Origin: Synechococcus sp. BIOS-U3-1
Lineage (GTDB): Bacteria > Cyanobacteriota > Cyanobacteriia > PCC-6307 > Cyanobiaceae
Direction of reading: 5' to 3'
NCBI RefSeq assembly: GCF_014279975.1
Contig: NZ_CP047936.1
Coordinates: 1,922,001-1,986,000, forward strand
Length of the DNA: 64,000 bases
Under the pieces are notes generated by a model, which worked only from the letters and a program-made list of their open reading frames with translations, searched no databases and was not told the DNA's origin. A program made the position numbers and the translations under genes. Shown here piece after piece: positions 25,858 through 35,823 of the stretch. Each line of letters starts with the position of its first letter. The stretch's first letter is position 1.

Positions 25858-27451
25858 TCTTGAGGTTCAGACCGGTGACATCTTTCACCAGTGCTGAGCA
25901 ACTTTCGAGACTCCACTGTTCAAGGCTGAGGTTCTGATTCAGACGCTCCGGCACCAGTTCCAGGATCAGATCACCGGCTTTCACCTCCGCTTTCAGCGTC
26001 TGAACAACGGGATCGGGGCGTCGATCCAGCGCAGCGGCCAGACGCAGCAACAAAGCCATCTGTGACACTGTCCTCCGGTTATCACGGGTCTGAAGCGCCT
26101 GCCAAGACTCATGACGCTTCTTGGGAAGACTGCGGCGGTGATAACGGGCGATGGCCGCGATCATCAGATGTTCTGATTCGGAATAACCGAGCAGCTCGCC
26201 GTGACGGATCAGATACCAGGAATGCTTGTGATAGGCACTCAGATTGATGTGCTGACCGCAAGCATGAAGCATGGCCGCAGCCCAGAGAAGATCTCGGCCA
26301 GATCCGTCATCACGGTGCAAGGTTTTATGGGTGCTGTCGTAAAGATTGAGTGCGTGGCTGGCGACCCGCTCGGCACGGGTTTGATTGACCGCAAAACGTT
26401 GCACCTGATGGACCACGGTGCGCTGGCGGATACTGCTTTGAAAGCTGAAGCGGTCTTCGAGAAGGCCATGGCGCAGCATCCAATCCACGATCAGCCCCTC
26501 ACGCAGAGCCCGTTCGCTCAGAACCAGTTCATCGACTCCGAGCATCTGCATGGTGGTTTGCAAGATCAGCGAACCAGGAACGATGATTTCTGCACGCCGA
26601 TCGTTGATGGCCGCCAGACCGCGGCGTTGCTCCGGTGTCATGACGGCCAGACGATCCACAACACGGTTTAGACGCTGCCTAGAGAGCTTGTAGCCATGAA
26701 GCTTTAGAGGTGGCCGGTCATCTTCGCTGGCCGCTAACGCACCGATGGCCATTGCCGTACCGCTGGTCGCAACAAGCACTGGCGTCTCTCCCGGCTTGAT
26801 CCGTCGATGCACTTTGTCCACGGCCGGTTCCAGCGAGCCCTGGATGAAAGCCTGCAGAAATGAACGGCGCTGAGGGGGGATCGGATCGTCCTTGACGAAA
26901 TCCCTCTGCAGTCTCACAGCACCGACGCGGGTACTGGTGAGTGCGCGTGCATCCCGACCATCCGCCAAGATCAGCTCGGTTGAACCTCCGCCAATATCCA
27001 GCACCAGATGAGGACGATCGCCAAAGGGCATGCCAGATAACACGCCTAGGTAAATCAGCCGGGCCTCCTCCGGACCACTGACCAGATCCACATCAAGGTC
27101 GAGTTCATCTTTGATTGTTTGCAGAAAGTCCCTGCCATTTGGAGCCTCTCGTACAGCACTGGTCGCTGCGACAACGACCTGCTCCACGTGGTGGCTCACA
27201 GCCAGCTCACGGAAACGGCGCAGGCTCTCCAACCCTCTCGACATCGCCTCGGGTGTCAGTTCGCCCGTCTCGGGGTCTCTTTCACCAAGACGGGTATTGG
27301 ACTTTTCAGCTTGATCAATGCTGAAAGTTCCCAGAGCCACATCCACCGAAGCCACGAGCATGTGCGTGGAATTGGTGCCCACGTCGATTGCAGCCACAGT
27401 CCTGACTTTTCGCGATCCAACGGGATCACTGAAAGATGATTGCCTCACCAT
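25841..27451 (-). CDS. ppx: Ppx/GppA exopolyphosphatase
   Basis: From Met at 27451 this is a 536-residue protein. The N-terminal actin-like ATPase fold shows VAAIDVGTNSTHMLVASVD and the second phosphate motif LVLDIGGGSTELILADG. A C-terminal HD-like helical domain follows (LLWAAAMLHACGQHINLSAYHKHSWYLIRHGELLGYS). It degrades polyphosphate or pppGpp; the two activities cannot be separated by sequence here. The frame is open further upstream to an ATG at 27502 and GTG 27529, which would overlap the divergent ubiA start. Convergent with the RodZ-like gene. Confidence 0.92.
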   Translation of the reverse strand: MVRQSSFSDPVGSRKVRTVAAIDVGTNSTHMLVASVDVALGTFSIDQAEKSNTRLGERDPETGELTPEAMSRGLESLRRFRELAVSHHVEQVVVAATSAVREAPNGRDFLQTIKDELDLDVDLVSGPEEARLIYLGVLSGMPFGDRPHLVLDIGGGSTELILADGRDARALTSTRVGAVRLQRDFVKDDPIPPQRRSFLQAFIQGSLEPAVDKVHRRIKPGETPVLVATSGTAMAIGALAASEDDRPPLKLHGYKLSRQRLNRVVDRLAVMTPEQRRGLAAINDRRAEIIVPGSLILQTTMQMLGVDELVLSERALREGLIVDWMLRHGLLEDRFSFQSSIRQRTVVHQVQRFAVNQTRAERVASHALNLYDSTHKTLHRDDGSGRDLLWAAAMLHACGQHINLSAYHKHSWYLIRHGELLGYSESEHLMIAAIARYHRRSLPKKRHESWQALQTRDNRRTVSQMALLLRLAAALDRRPDPVVQTLKAEVKAGDLILELVPERLNQNLSLEQWSLESCSALVKDVTGLNLKIIVQD

Positions 27452-27500
27452 CTGATTGCTGAGGTCCACCGCGGTCGCTGGGGAAGACTCGGCACCTGAC

Positions 27501-28496
27501 ATGGCGCACCGTGATGGAGACGGGCCCACTCTGCCATCGGCGCTCCGGGCCGGGTCGCCGCTGATTAAGGTTCCGAAAAATCAATCTTCGGGTTCTGCGC
27601 AAGTGACTGGCACGACCTTTTCTCGCGTCACGTCTCATTGGGTGGCATTGCTGCGATGGAACAAACCCACCGGACGCCTGATTCTGCTCGTGCCAGCCGG
27701 ATGGAGTTTGTGGCTCGCGCCGGATGCACCTCCGCCTGCAGCCTTAGTGATGCAAATCCTGATCGGCGGGCTGGCCGTGAGCGGGGCCGGATGCATCGCC
27801 AATGATCTCTGGGACCAGAAAATTGATAGAGAAGTAGAACGCACTCGCCAGCGCCCCCTCGCCAGCGGCGCACTGAACCGGAGCCAGGCGGCGGCTGCGC
27901 TTGTGCTACTGCTGGCTCTGGCCCTAGGTGTGGTGCTCAGCCTTTCGTCCCAGATGCTGCTCTGCCTGCAACTGGCAGTCCTGGCACTCCCGCCGATCCT
28001 GATCTACCCATCGGCGAAACGCTGGTTCCCATTCCCTCAGGCACTGCTGGCGATCTGCTGGGGCTTCGCCGTGTTGATCCCCTGGGCGGCATTCACAGGA
28101 AGCATCAGTCCGTCGATCCCCCTGCTGGGCTGCTGGTTCTCCACTTTGTGCTGGACCTTCAGCTTTGACACGGTCTATGCCATGGCCGACCGTCCAGATG
28201 ATGCGCGGCTTGGCTTGCGCAGCAGCGCATTGACACTCGGCCGCAACGCAATCCGAACTGTTCGAGCGGGATACGGACTGATGGCGGCATCCCTGGCCGT
28301 AGCGGCTGCAGCTGCCGGTGTGGGGGTGTTGTTCTGGCCCTTCTGGCTGATCGCCACCATTGGACTTTGGCGCTCCACACACACCCTGCGAGCCAGTGAA
28401 CAACAACCGGCAACGATCTATGCACGCCATTTCGGACGTCAGGTCCAAATCGGAAGTTTGCTACTCATCGGCCTTGTGTTGTCACGCCTGGGTTGA
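27501..28496 (+). CDS. ubiA: 4-hydroxybenzoate polyprenyltransferase (UbiA family)
   Basis: About 331 residues from ATG 27501, all-helical with nine or so membrane segments. The first Asp-rich motif NDLWDQKID and the following REVERTRQRPL are typical; the second is DTVYAMADRPDD. In cyanobacteria the enzyme prenylates 4-hydroxybenzoate on the plastoquinone pathway. The exact start is uncertain: the conserved part begins at about FSRVTSHWVALLRWNKPTG, and the first 40 residues are poorly conserved. It overlaps the next gene by one base. Divergent from ppx. Confidence 0.9.
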   Translation: MAHRDGDGPTLPSALRAGSPLIKVPKNQSSGSAQVTGTTFSRVTSHWVALLRWNKPTGRLILLVPAGWSLWLAPDAPPPAALVMQILIGGLAVSGAGCIANDLWDQKIDREVERTRQRPLASGALNRSQAAAALVLLLALALGVVLSLSSQMLLCLQLAVLALPPILIYPSAKRWFPFPQALLAICWGFAVLIPWAAFTGSISPSIPLLGCWFSTLCWTFSFDTVYAMADRPDDARLGLRSSALTLGRNAIRTVRAGYGLMAASLAVAAAAAGVGVLFWPFWLIATIGLWRSTHTLRASEQQPATIYARHFGRQVQIGSLLLIGLVLSRLG

Positions 28497-29413
28497 TGCA
28501 GCACTCCAAACATCTCTGGCCGTTACCGAGTCCTTTGCAATTCGGCGACAAGGTCACCATTGCCGCTCCAAGTTCGGCGATCTGCGATGAATCCGGCCTG
28601 CTCGCAGGAATCACCATGCTCAAAGAATGGGGTCTGAGAGTGAACACCCCGGCCTGCCAGGGACGGCACTGGGGCTACCTGGCAGGGCACGACAGCGAGC
28701 GATACAGCGATCTCTCTACTGACGACGGAAGTGCGTTGCTGGCCTGTGCCCGCGGGGGCTGGGGGGCAGCCCGTCTTCTGGAACAAACTATTCCTTGGAA
28801 AAAGGGATGGTTTCTTGGCTTCTCCGATGTCACAGCCTTGCTCTGTAGCCGCATGGCGAGGGGCTTTGGTGGAGGGATCCATGGACCACTGGTGACAACC
28901 CTGGCTGGCGAACCTGCATGGAGCCAACAGCGTCTTCATGATCTGCTGTTCGGGCATCCTGTTGCGCCCCTTCAGGGAAACAGCTGGGCTGGCGGCACGG
29001 CGTCTGGCCCATTGGTCACAGTGAATCTCACGGTGGCATCCCACCTACTCGGCAGCCGTCACTTGCCCGATCTACAGGGAACGATCCTGGTAATTGAAGA
29101 CGTGGGTGAGGCTCCTTACCGGCTTGATCGAATGCTCACCCATTGGCGGCTGGTAGGCAGCTTGCAGAATCTTGCAGGTCTTGGATTGGGTCGTTTCAGC
29201 GGTTGCAACGAGACAGAGGACAGCGATCCAGCTCACACGTTCAGCTTGGAGCAGGTTCTGAGAGAACGCACTCAGGACCTGGGCTGTCCTGTGGTTGCCG
29301 ATTTACCTGTGGGTCACGGAGACGGAGGCAATGCGGCTCTGCCGATGGGCGCTCACGCTCAACTGGATGGCAACAGCGGCACCCTGAGCCTGGAGCTGTC
29401 GACTCAGCGCTGA
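28496..29413 (+). CDS. S66 family LD-carboxypeptidase (LdcA-like)
   Basis: A 305-residue serine peptidase that removes the terminal D-Ala from tetrapeptides in peptidoglycan recycling. The nucleophile lies in [16 protein letters not shown] at about residue 105, the catalytic Glu in [17 protein letters not shown] near 200, and the His in [12 protein letters not shown] near 275. The ATG at 28496 shares one base with the ubiA TGA, so translation is coupled. Its 3' end overlaps the convergent ispD gene by ten bases. Confidence 0.9.
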   Translation: MQHSKHLWPLPSPLQFGDKVTIAAPSSAICDESGLLAGITMLKEWGLRVNTPACQGRHWGYLAGHDSERYSDLSTDDGSALLACARGGWGAARLLEQTIPWKKGWFLGFSDVTALLCSRMARGFGGGIHGPLVTTLAGEPAWSQQRLHDLLFGHPVAPLQGNSWAGGTASGPLVTVNLTVASHLLGSRHLPDLQGTILVIEDVGEAPYRLDRMLTHWRLVGSLQNLAGLGLGRFSGCNETEDSDPAHTFSLEQVLRERTQDLGCPVVADLPVGHGDGGNAALPMGAHAQLDGNSGTLSLELSTQR

Positions 29414-30114
29414 GCGAGCACAGCCTCCGCCACGGTGAGATCGAACGGCGTGGTGACCTTGATGTTGGCGGGGCCTGCATCCAGCACCCTGACCGGCCAG
29501 CCCAGGCGTTCAAACAGGGAGGCATCGTCGGTGACCGACCAACCGAGGGCTCTGGCCTTTGCATGGCCTTCACGCAGAGCAGAAACAGCAAAACCCTGGG
29601 GCGTCTGCGCGGCCCAGAGCTCAGCCCGATCTGGTGTTTCAGCGATGAGCCCCCCGCTGTCCACACGCTTGATCGTGTCGGTGACCGGCGTCGCAGCGAT
29701 CACTGCATCACCGTCAAGAACCGCTGCCGCACAGCGGTTGAACAGGCTGGGATCGACCAGACATCGTGCACCGTCATGGATCAAGACGTGCTCCACATCC
29801 CCGGGGAGTGCGGCCAATCCTCGCTCTACCGATTCCTGGCGTGTACTGCCACCTTCGATCCAGGCCACAGGCTTGGACGCACCCTGCAGAAGGGGGGCAA
29901 TCTCGTTCTGGTCTCCAGGCTGACCGATCACCCCGATCCAAGCGATGGCTTCAGCCGCAAACGCCGACCGCAGGGTCCAGGCGAGCAGCGGCCTGCCCCG
30001 AAGCATCAGCAGCAGTTTGTTGCGATCAGCTCCCATACGCCGGCCACTGCCCGCTGCGGCAATCAACAGATGCACAAGCGACTCCTGCTGCCAGCAGTCT
30101 GAAACGGCCTCCAT
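29404..30114 (-). CDS. ispD: 2-C-methyl-D-erythritol 4-phosphate cytidylyltransferase
   Basis: The 236-residue enzyme forms CDP-ME in the MEP isoprenoid pathway. The CTP-binding motif [21 protein letters not shown] lies near residues 17-36 and the [11 protein letters not shown] motif around 115-125; VTDDASLFE precedes the C-terminal strand. The usual start is ATG 30114; a GTG immediately before the core is another option. It feeds carotenoids, chlorophyll phytyl tails and the prenyl chains used by the UbiA enzyme 1 kb away. Convergent with the S66 peptidase gene and divergent from the GT9 gene. Confidence 0.95.
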   Translation of the reverse strand: MEAVSDCWQQESLVHLLIAAAGSGRRMGADRNKLLLMLRGRPLLAWTLRSAFAAEAIAWIGVIGQPGDQNEIAPLLQGASKPVAWIEGGSTRQESVERGLAALPGDVEHVLIHDGARCLVDPSLFNRCAAAVLDGDAVIAATPVTDTIKRVDSGGLIAETPDRAELWAAQTPQGFAVSALREGHAKARALGWSVTDDASLFERLGWPVRVLDAGPANIKVTTPFDLTVAEAVLAQR

Positions 30115-30147
30115 ACAATCAGCTCGCACCACCTGTGCTGCTGGTTC

Positions 30148-30978
30148 ATGCGCGTTCTCGCTCTTAGCCCCGGAAGCCTGCAGCAGCAGCTCGAGCGCCT
30201 GCCGGCTCTCGCTGCTGCCGCTGATCAGCTTGAGGCCAGCCTTCAGGTGGCCTGCGATCCATCCCATCGCGGGTTATGGACCATGCTTCCGGCGGTGAAG
30301 AAAGTCATTCCCTTCCCGTTCGAGGCGGATCCGAACCTCTCGGATTGGGCCAACCTTCTTGGCCTGGTCAGGGAACCTGACTTCCAGGCATGCCTCAATT
30401 TCGCCACAGGTAGGCAGGTGAATTTAATGCTGTCCATGAGTCATATCCCGATGCGGGTAGCCACGGAAGGCTTTGCCAGTACAGCCTCCGCCACTGTGGA
30501 AGCAGGCTGGACGCCACAGAAACTTGAAGCCTTTCTGTCCCCGATGGGCGTTTCTCTTAATGCCGATGCCTTCCGCCTCAGCCTGCCTGCGGATGCTATG
30601 GAGAAAGCCCGCAGTGCTCAGCCGCCTGGGGATGGCCCTCTGCTGCTGCTTGCGCCAGGAGCCTTCCCGGGTGACTGGCCTCAGGAACGCTGGACCTCAC
30701 TCCCGGAAACTATTCGCAGCAAACTGCCCCAGTTGCGCAGCCTGGTCCTGCCGACCGACCGACCCGTCGCTGAGCGGGCCGCGGCTGTGGCCTGCGCTGA
30801 TGTGGTGCTCAGCAGTTGTTCCCTTACCCAGTTGATGGCCACCTACTGCGGACTGCCTCTGGTTGCACTGGGTGCCAAAGCGGACCAGCTTCCGGAGAGG
30901 GAGATGATTCGCAGGCTCGACAGCGAAGATCTGTCCACACTCTCGGTCTCCGATGTGATGCAGGCTCTCGGCTTCTGA
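30148..30978 (+). CDS. Glycosyltransferase family 9 (heptosyltransferase-like)
   Basis: A 276-residue GT-B fold protein. The N-terminal [21 protein letters not shown] and the segment [20 protein letters not shown] correspond to the WaaF/WaaC type nucleotide-sugar domain, where APGA..G..K.WP..R is diagnostic. [25 protein letters not shown] matches the D-x-x-H/G-like C-terminal region. It is shorter than typical heptosyltransferases (about 330-350 residues), and the catalytic Asp near the N-terminus is not evident. Acceptor and donor unknown. Divergent from ispD; its TGA overlaps the ATG of the K+ channel gene. Confidence 0.75.
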   Translation: MRVLALSPGSLQQQLERLPALAAAADQLEASLQVACDPSHRGLWTMLPAVKKVIPFPFEADPNLSDWANLLGLVREPDFQACLNFATGRQVNLMLSMSHIPMRVATEGFASTASATVEAGWTPQKLEAFLSPMGVSLNADAFRLSLPADAMEKARSAQPPGDGPLLLLAPGAFPGDWPQERWTSLPETIRSKLPQLRSLVLPTDRPVAERAAAVACADVVLSSCSLTQLMATYCGLPLVALGAKADQLPEREMIRRLDSEDLSTLSVSDVMQALGF

Positions 30979-32078
30979 TGAGGCGCCCGAGGCGGAGCAG
31001 ACAACAAGCTCTGCTCAGTGGCCGTCCCATTCAACTAAGACAGCTTGCACAACCCTGGTTACTGCCAGGGCTGGCACTCACCATGTTGGTCTTCGGTGGA
31101 GCCATCGGTTATCGAGTCACCGAAGGTTGGGATTGGGGGGATTGCCTCTGGATGGTGCTGATCACGATCAGCACCATTGGCTACGGAGAAGTGGAGCCTC
31201 TCTCCCAGCCGGGGCGGTTGGTCACGGTGTTGATCATTGCCGGAGGACTGCTGGTTGTTCAGCTTTCGATTCAGCGTGTTCTGGGCTTGTCAGAATCCGG
31301 GTACTTCCGTCAAGTACGGGAGCTGAGGTTTCGCCGGATGCTGCGGCGCATGCAAGACCACGTCATTCTTTGCGGCTACGGCAGGATCGGTCGTGAAATC
31401 GGCGAGCAGCTGCTGCTCGAAAAAGCAACGGTGCTGGTGGTCGAACTCGACCCGTTGCGTCAAAAAGCGGCTGAAGAACGTGGCCTGAACGTGCTCCGAG
31501 CCGATGCCACCTTGGACGAAACACTGATGGAAGCCGGGCTGGACCGTTGCCGAAGTCTGGTGACTGCACTGCCGAGCAATGCAGCCAATCTCTACGTGAT
31601 TTTGAGCGCCCGGGGGCTTGAACAGCGATGTCGTCTCATCGCGCGTGCTGACAGCGAGGAAGCAGCGGCGAAGCTTGAACTGGCTGGCGCCAGTGTGGTG
31701 GTGAGCCCTTACGTGGCTGGTGGTCGGCTGATGGCGACAACGGCCCTGCGACCACTAGCGGTCGACTTCACGGATTTGTTAGCAGGATCCGACTGTGAAA
31801 TCGAGGAATTCCGCCTCAGTGAAGACCCCCTGCTGATGAGTCAGATTGCCCACCGCAGCCTGCAGGAACTGGACCTGGCGCGACGCACCGGAGCCATGGT
31901 GCTCGCCATCCGTGACAACAACACCTTGTTGGCCAATCCCAATGGCGAAGTCACCCTGGCCCCAGGCCAAATGCTTGTGGTGATGGGAAGCAAGCAGCAA
32001 CTGCAGGATCTTCGTCAGATTCTTGGCGATGCCATCGACGCAGTGGAAACGATGCGAGGCATGCAAACGAATGAATGA
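30978..32078 (+). CDS. Potassium channel with RCK (TrkA-N/C) domain
   Basis: A 366-residue channel of the two-helix type. Helices lie near residues 30-47 and 80-103, with the selectivity filter TIGYG at 66-70. The soluble part has an RCK domain starting [17 protein letters not shown] and a TrkA-C-like domain at the end ([35 protein letters not shown]). It probably gates K+ flow by ligand binding to the RCK ring, as MthK-like proteins do. ATG 30978 overlaps the upstream stop (ATGA), so it is translationally coupled with the GT9 gene; the pairing may be incidental. Confidence 0.92.
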   Translation: MRRPRRSRQQALLSGRPIQLRQLAQPWLLPGLALTMLVFGGAIGYRVTEGWDWGDCLWMVLITISTIGYGEVEPLSQPGRLVTVLIIAGGLLVVQLSIQRVLGLSESGYFRQVRELRFRRMLRRMQDHVILCGYGRIGREIGEQLLLEKATVLVVELDPLRQKAAEERGLNVLRADATLDETLMEAGLDRCRSLVTALPSNAANLYVILSARGLEQRCRLIARADSEEAAAKLELAGASVVVSPYVAGGRLMATTALRPLAVDFTDLLAGSDCEIEEFRLSEDPLLMSQIAHRSLQELDLARRTGAMVLAIRDNNTLLANPNGEVTLAPGQMLVVMGSKQQLQDLRQILGDAIDAVETMRGMQTNE

Positions 32079-32125
32079 AAGCTGGTCCTGCAGGTCCGTA
32101 CGATCAGCCGGTCACAGGTCCTTGC

Positions 32126-32878
32126 ATGAGCAGCATCCGCACCCTCGATGGCCAGATCGCTCTGGTGACTGGCGCCAGCCGTGGAATCGGTCGCGCCGTT
32201 GCCCTTGCCCTGGCTGAAGCCGGTGCTGAGGTGGTCGTGAATTATTCCAGCTCACCTGATGCAGCCAATGCTGTGGTCAGTGAGATCAAGGAAACTGGAG
32301 GTGAGGCCTATGCCCTTCAAGCCAATGTGGCCGACGAGGAGGCTGTCAACGGTCTGATCAAGACCGTGATCGAACGGAGTGGAAAAATCGATGTTTTGGT
32401 CAATAACGCTGGCATCACCCGCGACGGTCTGCTGATGCGCATGAAGACCGAAGACTGGCAGGCAGTCATCAATCTGAACCTGAGTGGCGTGTTCCTCTGC
32501 ACCAGAGCTGTGACTCGTCCGATGCTCAAGCAGAAAAGCGGCCGGATCATCAACATCACCTCTGTCGTGGGCCTAATGGGCAACGCCGGCCAGTCCAATT
32601 ACGCCGCAGCCAAAGCCGGAGTCGTTGGATTCACCAAAAGCACCGCCAAGGAGATGGCCAGCCGCGGTATCACCGTGAATGCAGTGGCTCCTGGCTTCAT
32701 TGCCACCGACATGACCAAGGACCTTGAAGCGGAGGGCATCCTTGCCGCTATCCCACTTGGACAGTTCGGAACCCCCGAACAGGTCGCCGGGGCTGTGCGG
32801 TTTCTGGCCGCTGACCCTGCTGCTGCCTACATCACCGGGCAGGTTCTGCAGGTGGACGGCGGCATGGTGATGGGCTGA
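32126..32878 (+). CDS. fabG: 3-oxoacyl-[acyl-carrier-protein] reductase
   Basis: A 250-residue short-chain dehydrogenase of fatty acid synthesis. The NADPH motif TGASRGIG is at residues 15-22, NNAG at 93-96, and the catalytic Ser146, Tyr159 and Lys163 are in ITSVVG and YAAAK. C-terminal GGMVMG is as in FabG. ATG 32126 gives [10 protein letters not shown]; the longer open frame upstream is not conserved. A separate gene from the K+ channel, 48 bases downstream. Confidence 0.96.
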   Translation: MSSIRTLDGQIALVTGASRGIGRAVALALAEAGAEVVVNYSSSPDAANAVVSEIKETGGEAYALQANVADEEAVNGLIKTVIERSGKIDVLVNNAGITRDGLLMRMKTEDWQAVINLNLSGVFLCTRAVTRPMLKQKSGRIINITSVVGLMGNAGQSNYAAAKAGVVGFTKSTAKEMASRGITVNAVAPGFIATDMTKDLEAEGILAAIPLGQFGTPEQVAGAVRFLAADPAAAYITGQVLQVDGGMVMG

Positions 32879-32903
32879 ACACGCTCAGAGCCGACTTGCT
32901 GCG

Positions 32904-33080
32904 TCAACGCTCAAGTGGCTGCCCCAATTCATCCCTGAGTTTGCGAATCCGCTGCAGCAATCTGAATCTGCGACTGCGCTCTGTTGCGGTCAAAAAGATA
33001 CGCAATGGCACATAGACCAAAGCCATCATTCCGGCCAGGCCGGTCAGTAGAACAAAGAAAAGTGCTCCTGAATTGCCCAT
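32904..33080 (-). CDS. Unknown 58-residue membrane protein
   Basis: Minus strand from ATG 33080 reads MGNSGALFFVLLTGLAGMMA, then ALVYVPLRIFLTATERSRRF, and ends RDELGQPLER. It has one or two membrane helices in the first 32 residues and a basic, amphipathic tail of about 25 residues. No family recognised. It converges with fabG and is divergent from groEL, sharing the 130-base control region at 33081-33210. The clean hydrophobic/basic layout and tight spacing suggest a real gene. Confidence 0.55.
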   Translation of the reverse strand: MGNSGALFFVLLTGLAGMMALVYVPLRIFLTATERSRRFRLLQRIRKLRDELGQPLER

Positions 33081-33210
33081 ATGGCAACGCTAACGAGCGT
33101 TACCCCCTCCGACAGAGATTCAGCGGGCCGTGATTCGGCTTTCCCCACTTCTTGCACCGTGTCAAGAGTCCAGTCGTTATGGGACATTGACGGTCGGGTA
33201 AGTGTCGATC

Positions 33211-34872
33211 ATGGCCAAGCTTCTCAGTTTTTCGGATGAATCCCGCGCTTCTCTGGAGCGCGGCATGAATGCTCTTGCCGATGCGGTGCGCGTCACGATC
33301 GGCCCACGCGGTCGCAACGTGGTGCTCGAGAAATCGTTCGGAGCACCAGACATCGTCAATGACGGCGACACGATCGCGAAGGAGATCGAGCTCGAGGATC
33401 CCTTCGAAAACATCGGCGCCAAGCTGATCCAGCAGGTGGCATCCAAGACCAAGGACAAGGCCGGAGACGGCACCACCACAGCAACCGTTCTGGCACAAGC
33501 GATGGTGGAGGAAGGACTCCGCAACACGGCAGCCGGAGCAAGCCCGATCGAACTTCGCCGTGGCATGGAAGCCGCTGTTGAACATGTCGTTAAAGGCTTG
33601 GCTGAGCGGAGCCAGGCCGTGAGTGGTGATGCCATCCATCAGGTGGCCACAGTCAGCGCCGGCGGCGATGAAGAAGTGGGCCAAATGGTGAAGGAAGCGA
33701 TGGACAAGGTCAGCGTCGACGGGGTGATCACCGTCGAGGAGTCCAAATCACTGGCCACTGAGCTCGATGTCACCGAAGGCATGGCCTTCGATCGTGGCTA
33801 TAGCTCCCCGTATTTCGTGACCGACGGCGACCGCCAGATCTGCGAGTTCGACAACGCACTGCTGTTACTGACTGACCGCAAGGTGAGTGCAGTGGCCGAC
33901 CTGGTGCCCGTGCTGGAAGCCGTTCAGCAGTCGGGATCTCCCCTTGTGGTTTTGGCCGAAGAGGTGGATGGGGAAGCTCTTGCCACCTTGGTGGTGAACA
34001 AAAATCGCGGCGTTCTGCAGGTTGCAGCTGTTCGGGCCCCATCGTTTGGTGAGCGCCGCAAAGCAGCTTTGGCAGACATCGCCATCCTGACCGGCGGCAC
34101 AGTGATTAGCGAAGACCGCGCGATGACCCTCGAGAAGGTCACACTCGCCGATCTCGGCCGCGCCCGCCGAATCACAATCAGCAAGGAAAGCACGACAATC
34201 GTTGCTGGCGAGGACAGCAGTGACGCAGTGTCGGAGCGTGTGGCCTCCATTCGGCGTGAACTTGAGAACACCGAGTCGGAATACGACCGGGAGAAGCTCA
34301 CCGAACGCATTGCCAAACTTGCTGGTGGTGTTGCGGTGATCAAGGTGGGAGCACCCACCGAGACCGAGCTCAAAAATCGCAAGCTGCGAATCGAGGATGC
34401 CCTGAATGCAACACGGGCCGCCGTCGAAGAAGGAATTGTTGCCGGGGGTGGTTCCACATTGCTGCAACTGGCAGGAACCCTCGATTCCGTTGCTGCTGAG
34501 CTGCGGGGAGATCAGCGAACGGGTGTGGAGATTGTCCAGCGCGCCCTCAGCGCTCCCCTCAAACAGATCGCCATCAACGCCGGCGCCAATGGAGACATCG
34601 TTGTGGAGCAAGTGAGACGCTCCGGCCAGGGGTTCAATGCCGTGACTGGCCAGTACGAGGATTTACTGCAGGCAGGCATCCTTGATGCCGCCAAGGTGGT
34701 TCGCCTTGGACTTCAGGATGCGGTTTCGATTGCATCGCTGCTGATCACCACCGAAGTGGTGGTTGCCGACAAACCTGAGCCCCCTGCTCCTGCTGCACCC
34801 GGTGGCGATCCCATGGGTGGTATGGGCGGCATGGGTGGTATGGGCGGCATGGGAATGCCTGGAATGATGTGA
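33211..34872 (+). CDS. groL: Chaperonin GroEL (solitary copy, no groES)
   Basis: A 553-residue Hsp60. It has [21 protein letters not shown], the ATP site segment [20 protein letters not shown] and [14 protein letters not shown], and ends with a methionine/glycine tail (GGMGGMGGM...). ATG 33211 gives [11 protein letters not shown]. It has no groES next to it, matching the second, GroES-less groEL of picocyanobacteria. No CIRCE element (TTAGCACTC-N9-GAGTGCTAA) is found in the 130-base upstream region; only a short AACGCT/AGCGTT repeat at 33086-33101 is seen. Confidence 0.95.
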   Translation: MAKLLSFSDESRASLERGMNALADAVRVTIGPRGRNVVLEKSFGAPDIVNDGDTIAKEIELEDPFENIGAKLIQQVASKTKDKAGDGTTTATVLAQAMVEEGLRNTAAGASPIELRRGMEAAVEHVVKGLAERSQAVSGDAIHQVATVSAGGDEEVGQMVKEAMDKVSVDGVITVEESKSLATELDVTEGMAFDRGYSSPYFVTDGDRQICEFDNALLLLTDRKVSAVADLVPVLEAVQQSGSPLVVLAEEVDGEALATLVVNKNRGVLQVAAVRAPSFGERRKAALADIAILTGGTVISEDRAMTLEKVTLADLGRARRITISKESTTIVAGEDSSDAVSERVASIRRELENTESEYDREKLTERIAKLAGGVAVIKVGAPTETELKNRKLRIEDALNATRAAVEEGIVAGGGSTLLQLAGTLDSVAAELRGDQRTGVEIVQRALSAPLKQIAINAGANGDIVVEQVRRSGQGFNAVTGQYEDLLQAGILDAAKVVRLGLQDAVSIASLLITTEVVVADKPEPPAPAAPGGDPMGGMGGMGGMGGMGMPGMM

Positions 34873-34880
34873 AGCGGCTA

Positions 34881-34924
34881 ACGCGCGCCTAGCTCTGCTC
34901 AGAGAGCCTGAACCAGGCGCGCGT
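34881..34924. repeat. 10-bp GC-rich inverted repeat after groEL
   Basis: ACGCGCGCCT (34881-34890) and AGGCGCGCGT (34915-34924) are exact complements around 24 bases that can form an inner hairpin. It lies between the convergent groEL and a small minus-strand gene and may limit read-through, though no T-run is present. Confidence 0.5.
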
Positions 34925-35081
34925 GAATCCGACAAACAGCGAGGGCTTCGCGCGGGGGCTTGCTGCAGAGATGTCCGAGCTCCCTATTCAGAGCCTGGAG
35001 CTCACCTACCGGTAGACCCGCAACAGGCAAAGCCAGAACAAGTCCACCAACCATTGCCGGGAAGGAGATGAGGCGCAACAC
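34899..35081 (-). CDS. Unknown 60-residue exported protein
   Basis: From GTG 35081 the frame reads MLRLISFPAMVGGLVLALPV and then AGLPVGELQALNRELGHLCS, ending CRIHARLVQAL. The first 22 residues look like a signal peptide or membrane helix, and the remainder has two Cys that could pair in the periplasm. A later ATG (MVGGLVL) is another start. The gene follows the nanE stop by about 20 bases on the same strand, so it may be in that unit. No family recognised. Confidence 0.45.
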   Translation of the reverse strand: MLRLISFPAMVGGLVLALPVAGLPVGELQALNRELGHLCSKPPREALAVCRIHARLVQAL

Positions 35082-35100
35082 GGCATGAGTCTCGCGGGAC

Positions 35101-35817
35101 TCACTCAGTCTGCCTTTTGAGGTGCCTGCAATAAGCCGCCACCTGCAAATCCACACCTGTGATGGCTGTCCCGACAACCACCGCGTCGGCTCCACCGTGG
35201 ATGGCATCAGCTGCGGTCACCGCCGAAGCGATCCCCCCCTCGCACACCAGCAGCGTGGAGGCGGGAAGCTGTTGTCTTAAAGGACGCAACAGGTCAATAG
35301 CTGGAGGAGAGAGCTGAGCGGTGTCTTCCGTGTAGCCAAACAGGGTCGTCCCCACCCAATCACATCCGAGAGTTGCAGCCTTCAGCCCGTTCTCAACGCT
35401 ATCGATATCGGCCATCAGAGCTGCGCCGAGCTCCGTTTTCGCTCGCTGGATCAGCTGCTCAAGCACTTGACCCGAGGGGCGCGTACGTGCCGTTGCATCC
35501 AGCGCTATGACATCGGCACCGGCTGCCCAGACAGCTCTGATGTCCTCCCATCGAGGTGTGATGTAGACCGAACTGTCAGGAAAGGAACGTTTCCACAAAC
35601 CCACGATCAGGGCATCCGGACAACGCTCCCGAACAGCTCCAATGTGCTCAGGACTCTCAAGCCTGACCCCAATCGCTCCATTGCGAAGACTGGCTTCGGC
35701 CATGGCGGCGATGACATCGGGATGACGCATGGCAGAGCCCTCTGGGGCCTGCACCGAAACGATCAGGCCGTGCTGGAGATGGTCCCGGGACAAGCGATTG
35801 GCGGACGAGGCGACCAT
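35101..35817 (-). CDS. nanE: Putative N-acetylmannosamine-6-phosphate 2-epimerase
   Basis: A 238-residue TIM-barrel protein: LIVSVQAPEGSAMRHPDVIAAMA, NGAIGVRLESPEHI, IVGLWKR, and the C-terminal LVCEGGIASAVTAADAIHGGADAVVVGTAITG match NanE. NanE converts ManNAc-6-P to GlcNAc-6-P in sialic acid use. No nanA, nanK or sialic acid transporter is in the window, and this lifestyle does not usually include sialic acid use, so the physiological substrate may differ. Same strand as the hypothetical gene and ABC permease upstream, with tight spacing. Confidence 0.85.
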   Translation of the reverse strand: MVASSANRLSRDHLQHGLIVSVQAPEGSAMRHPDVIAAMAEASLRNGAIGVRLESPEHIGAVRERCPDALIVGLWKRSFPDSSVYITPRWEDIRAVWAAGADVIALDATARTRPSGQVLEQLIQRAKTELGAALMADIDSVENGLKAATLGCDWVGTTLFGYTEDTAQLSPPAIDLLRPLRQQLPASTLLVCEGGIASAVTAADAIHGGADAVVVGTAITGVDLQVAAYCRHLKRQTE

Positions 35818-35823
35818 GACGTC

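Noticed and set aside
29143-30102. 319-codon open frame on the plus strand across the S66 peptidase end and ispD
   Set aside because: Both underlying genes have clear catalytic motifs; this frame is rich in Arg/Ser/Gly and lacks any family signature.
33081-33210. CIRCE/HrcA operator upstream of groEL
   Set aside because: No TTAGCACTC-N9-GAGTGCTAA match; only a 6-bp AACGCT/AGCGTT repeat is present.
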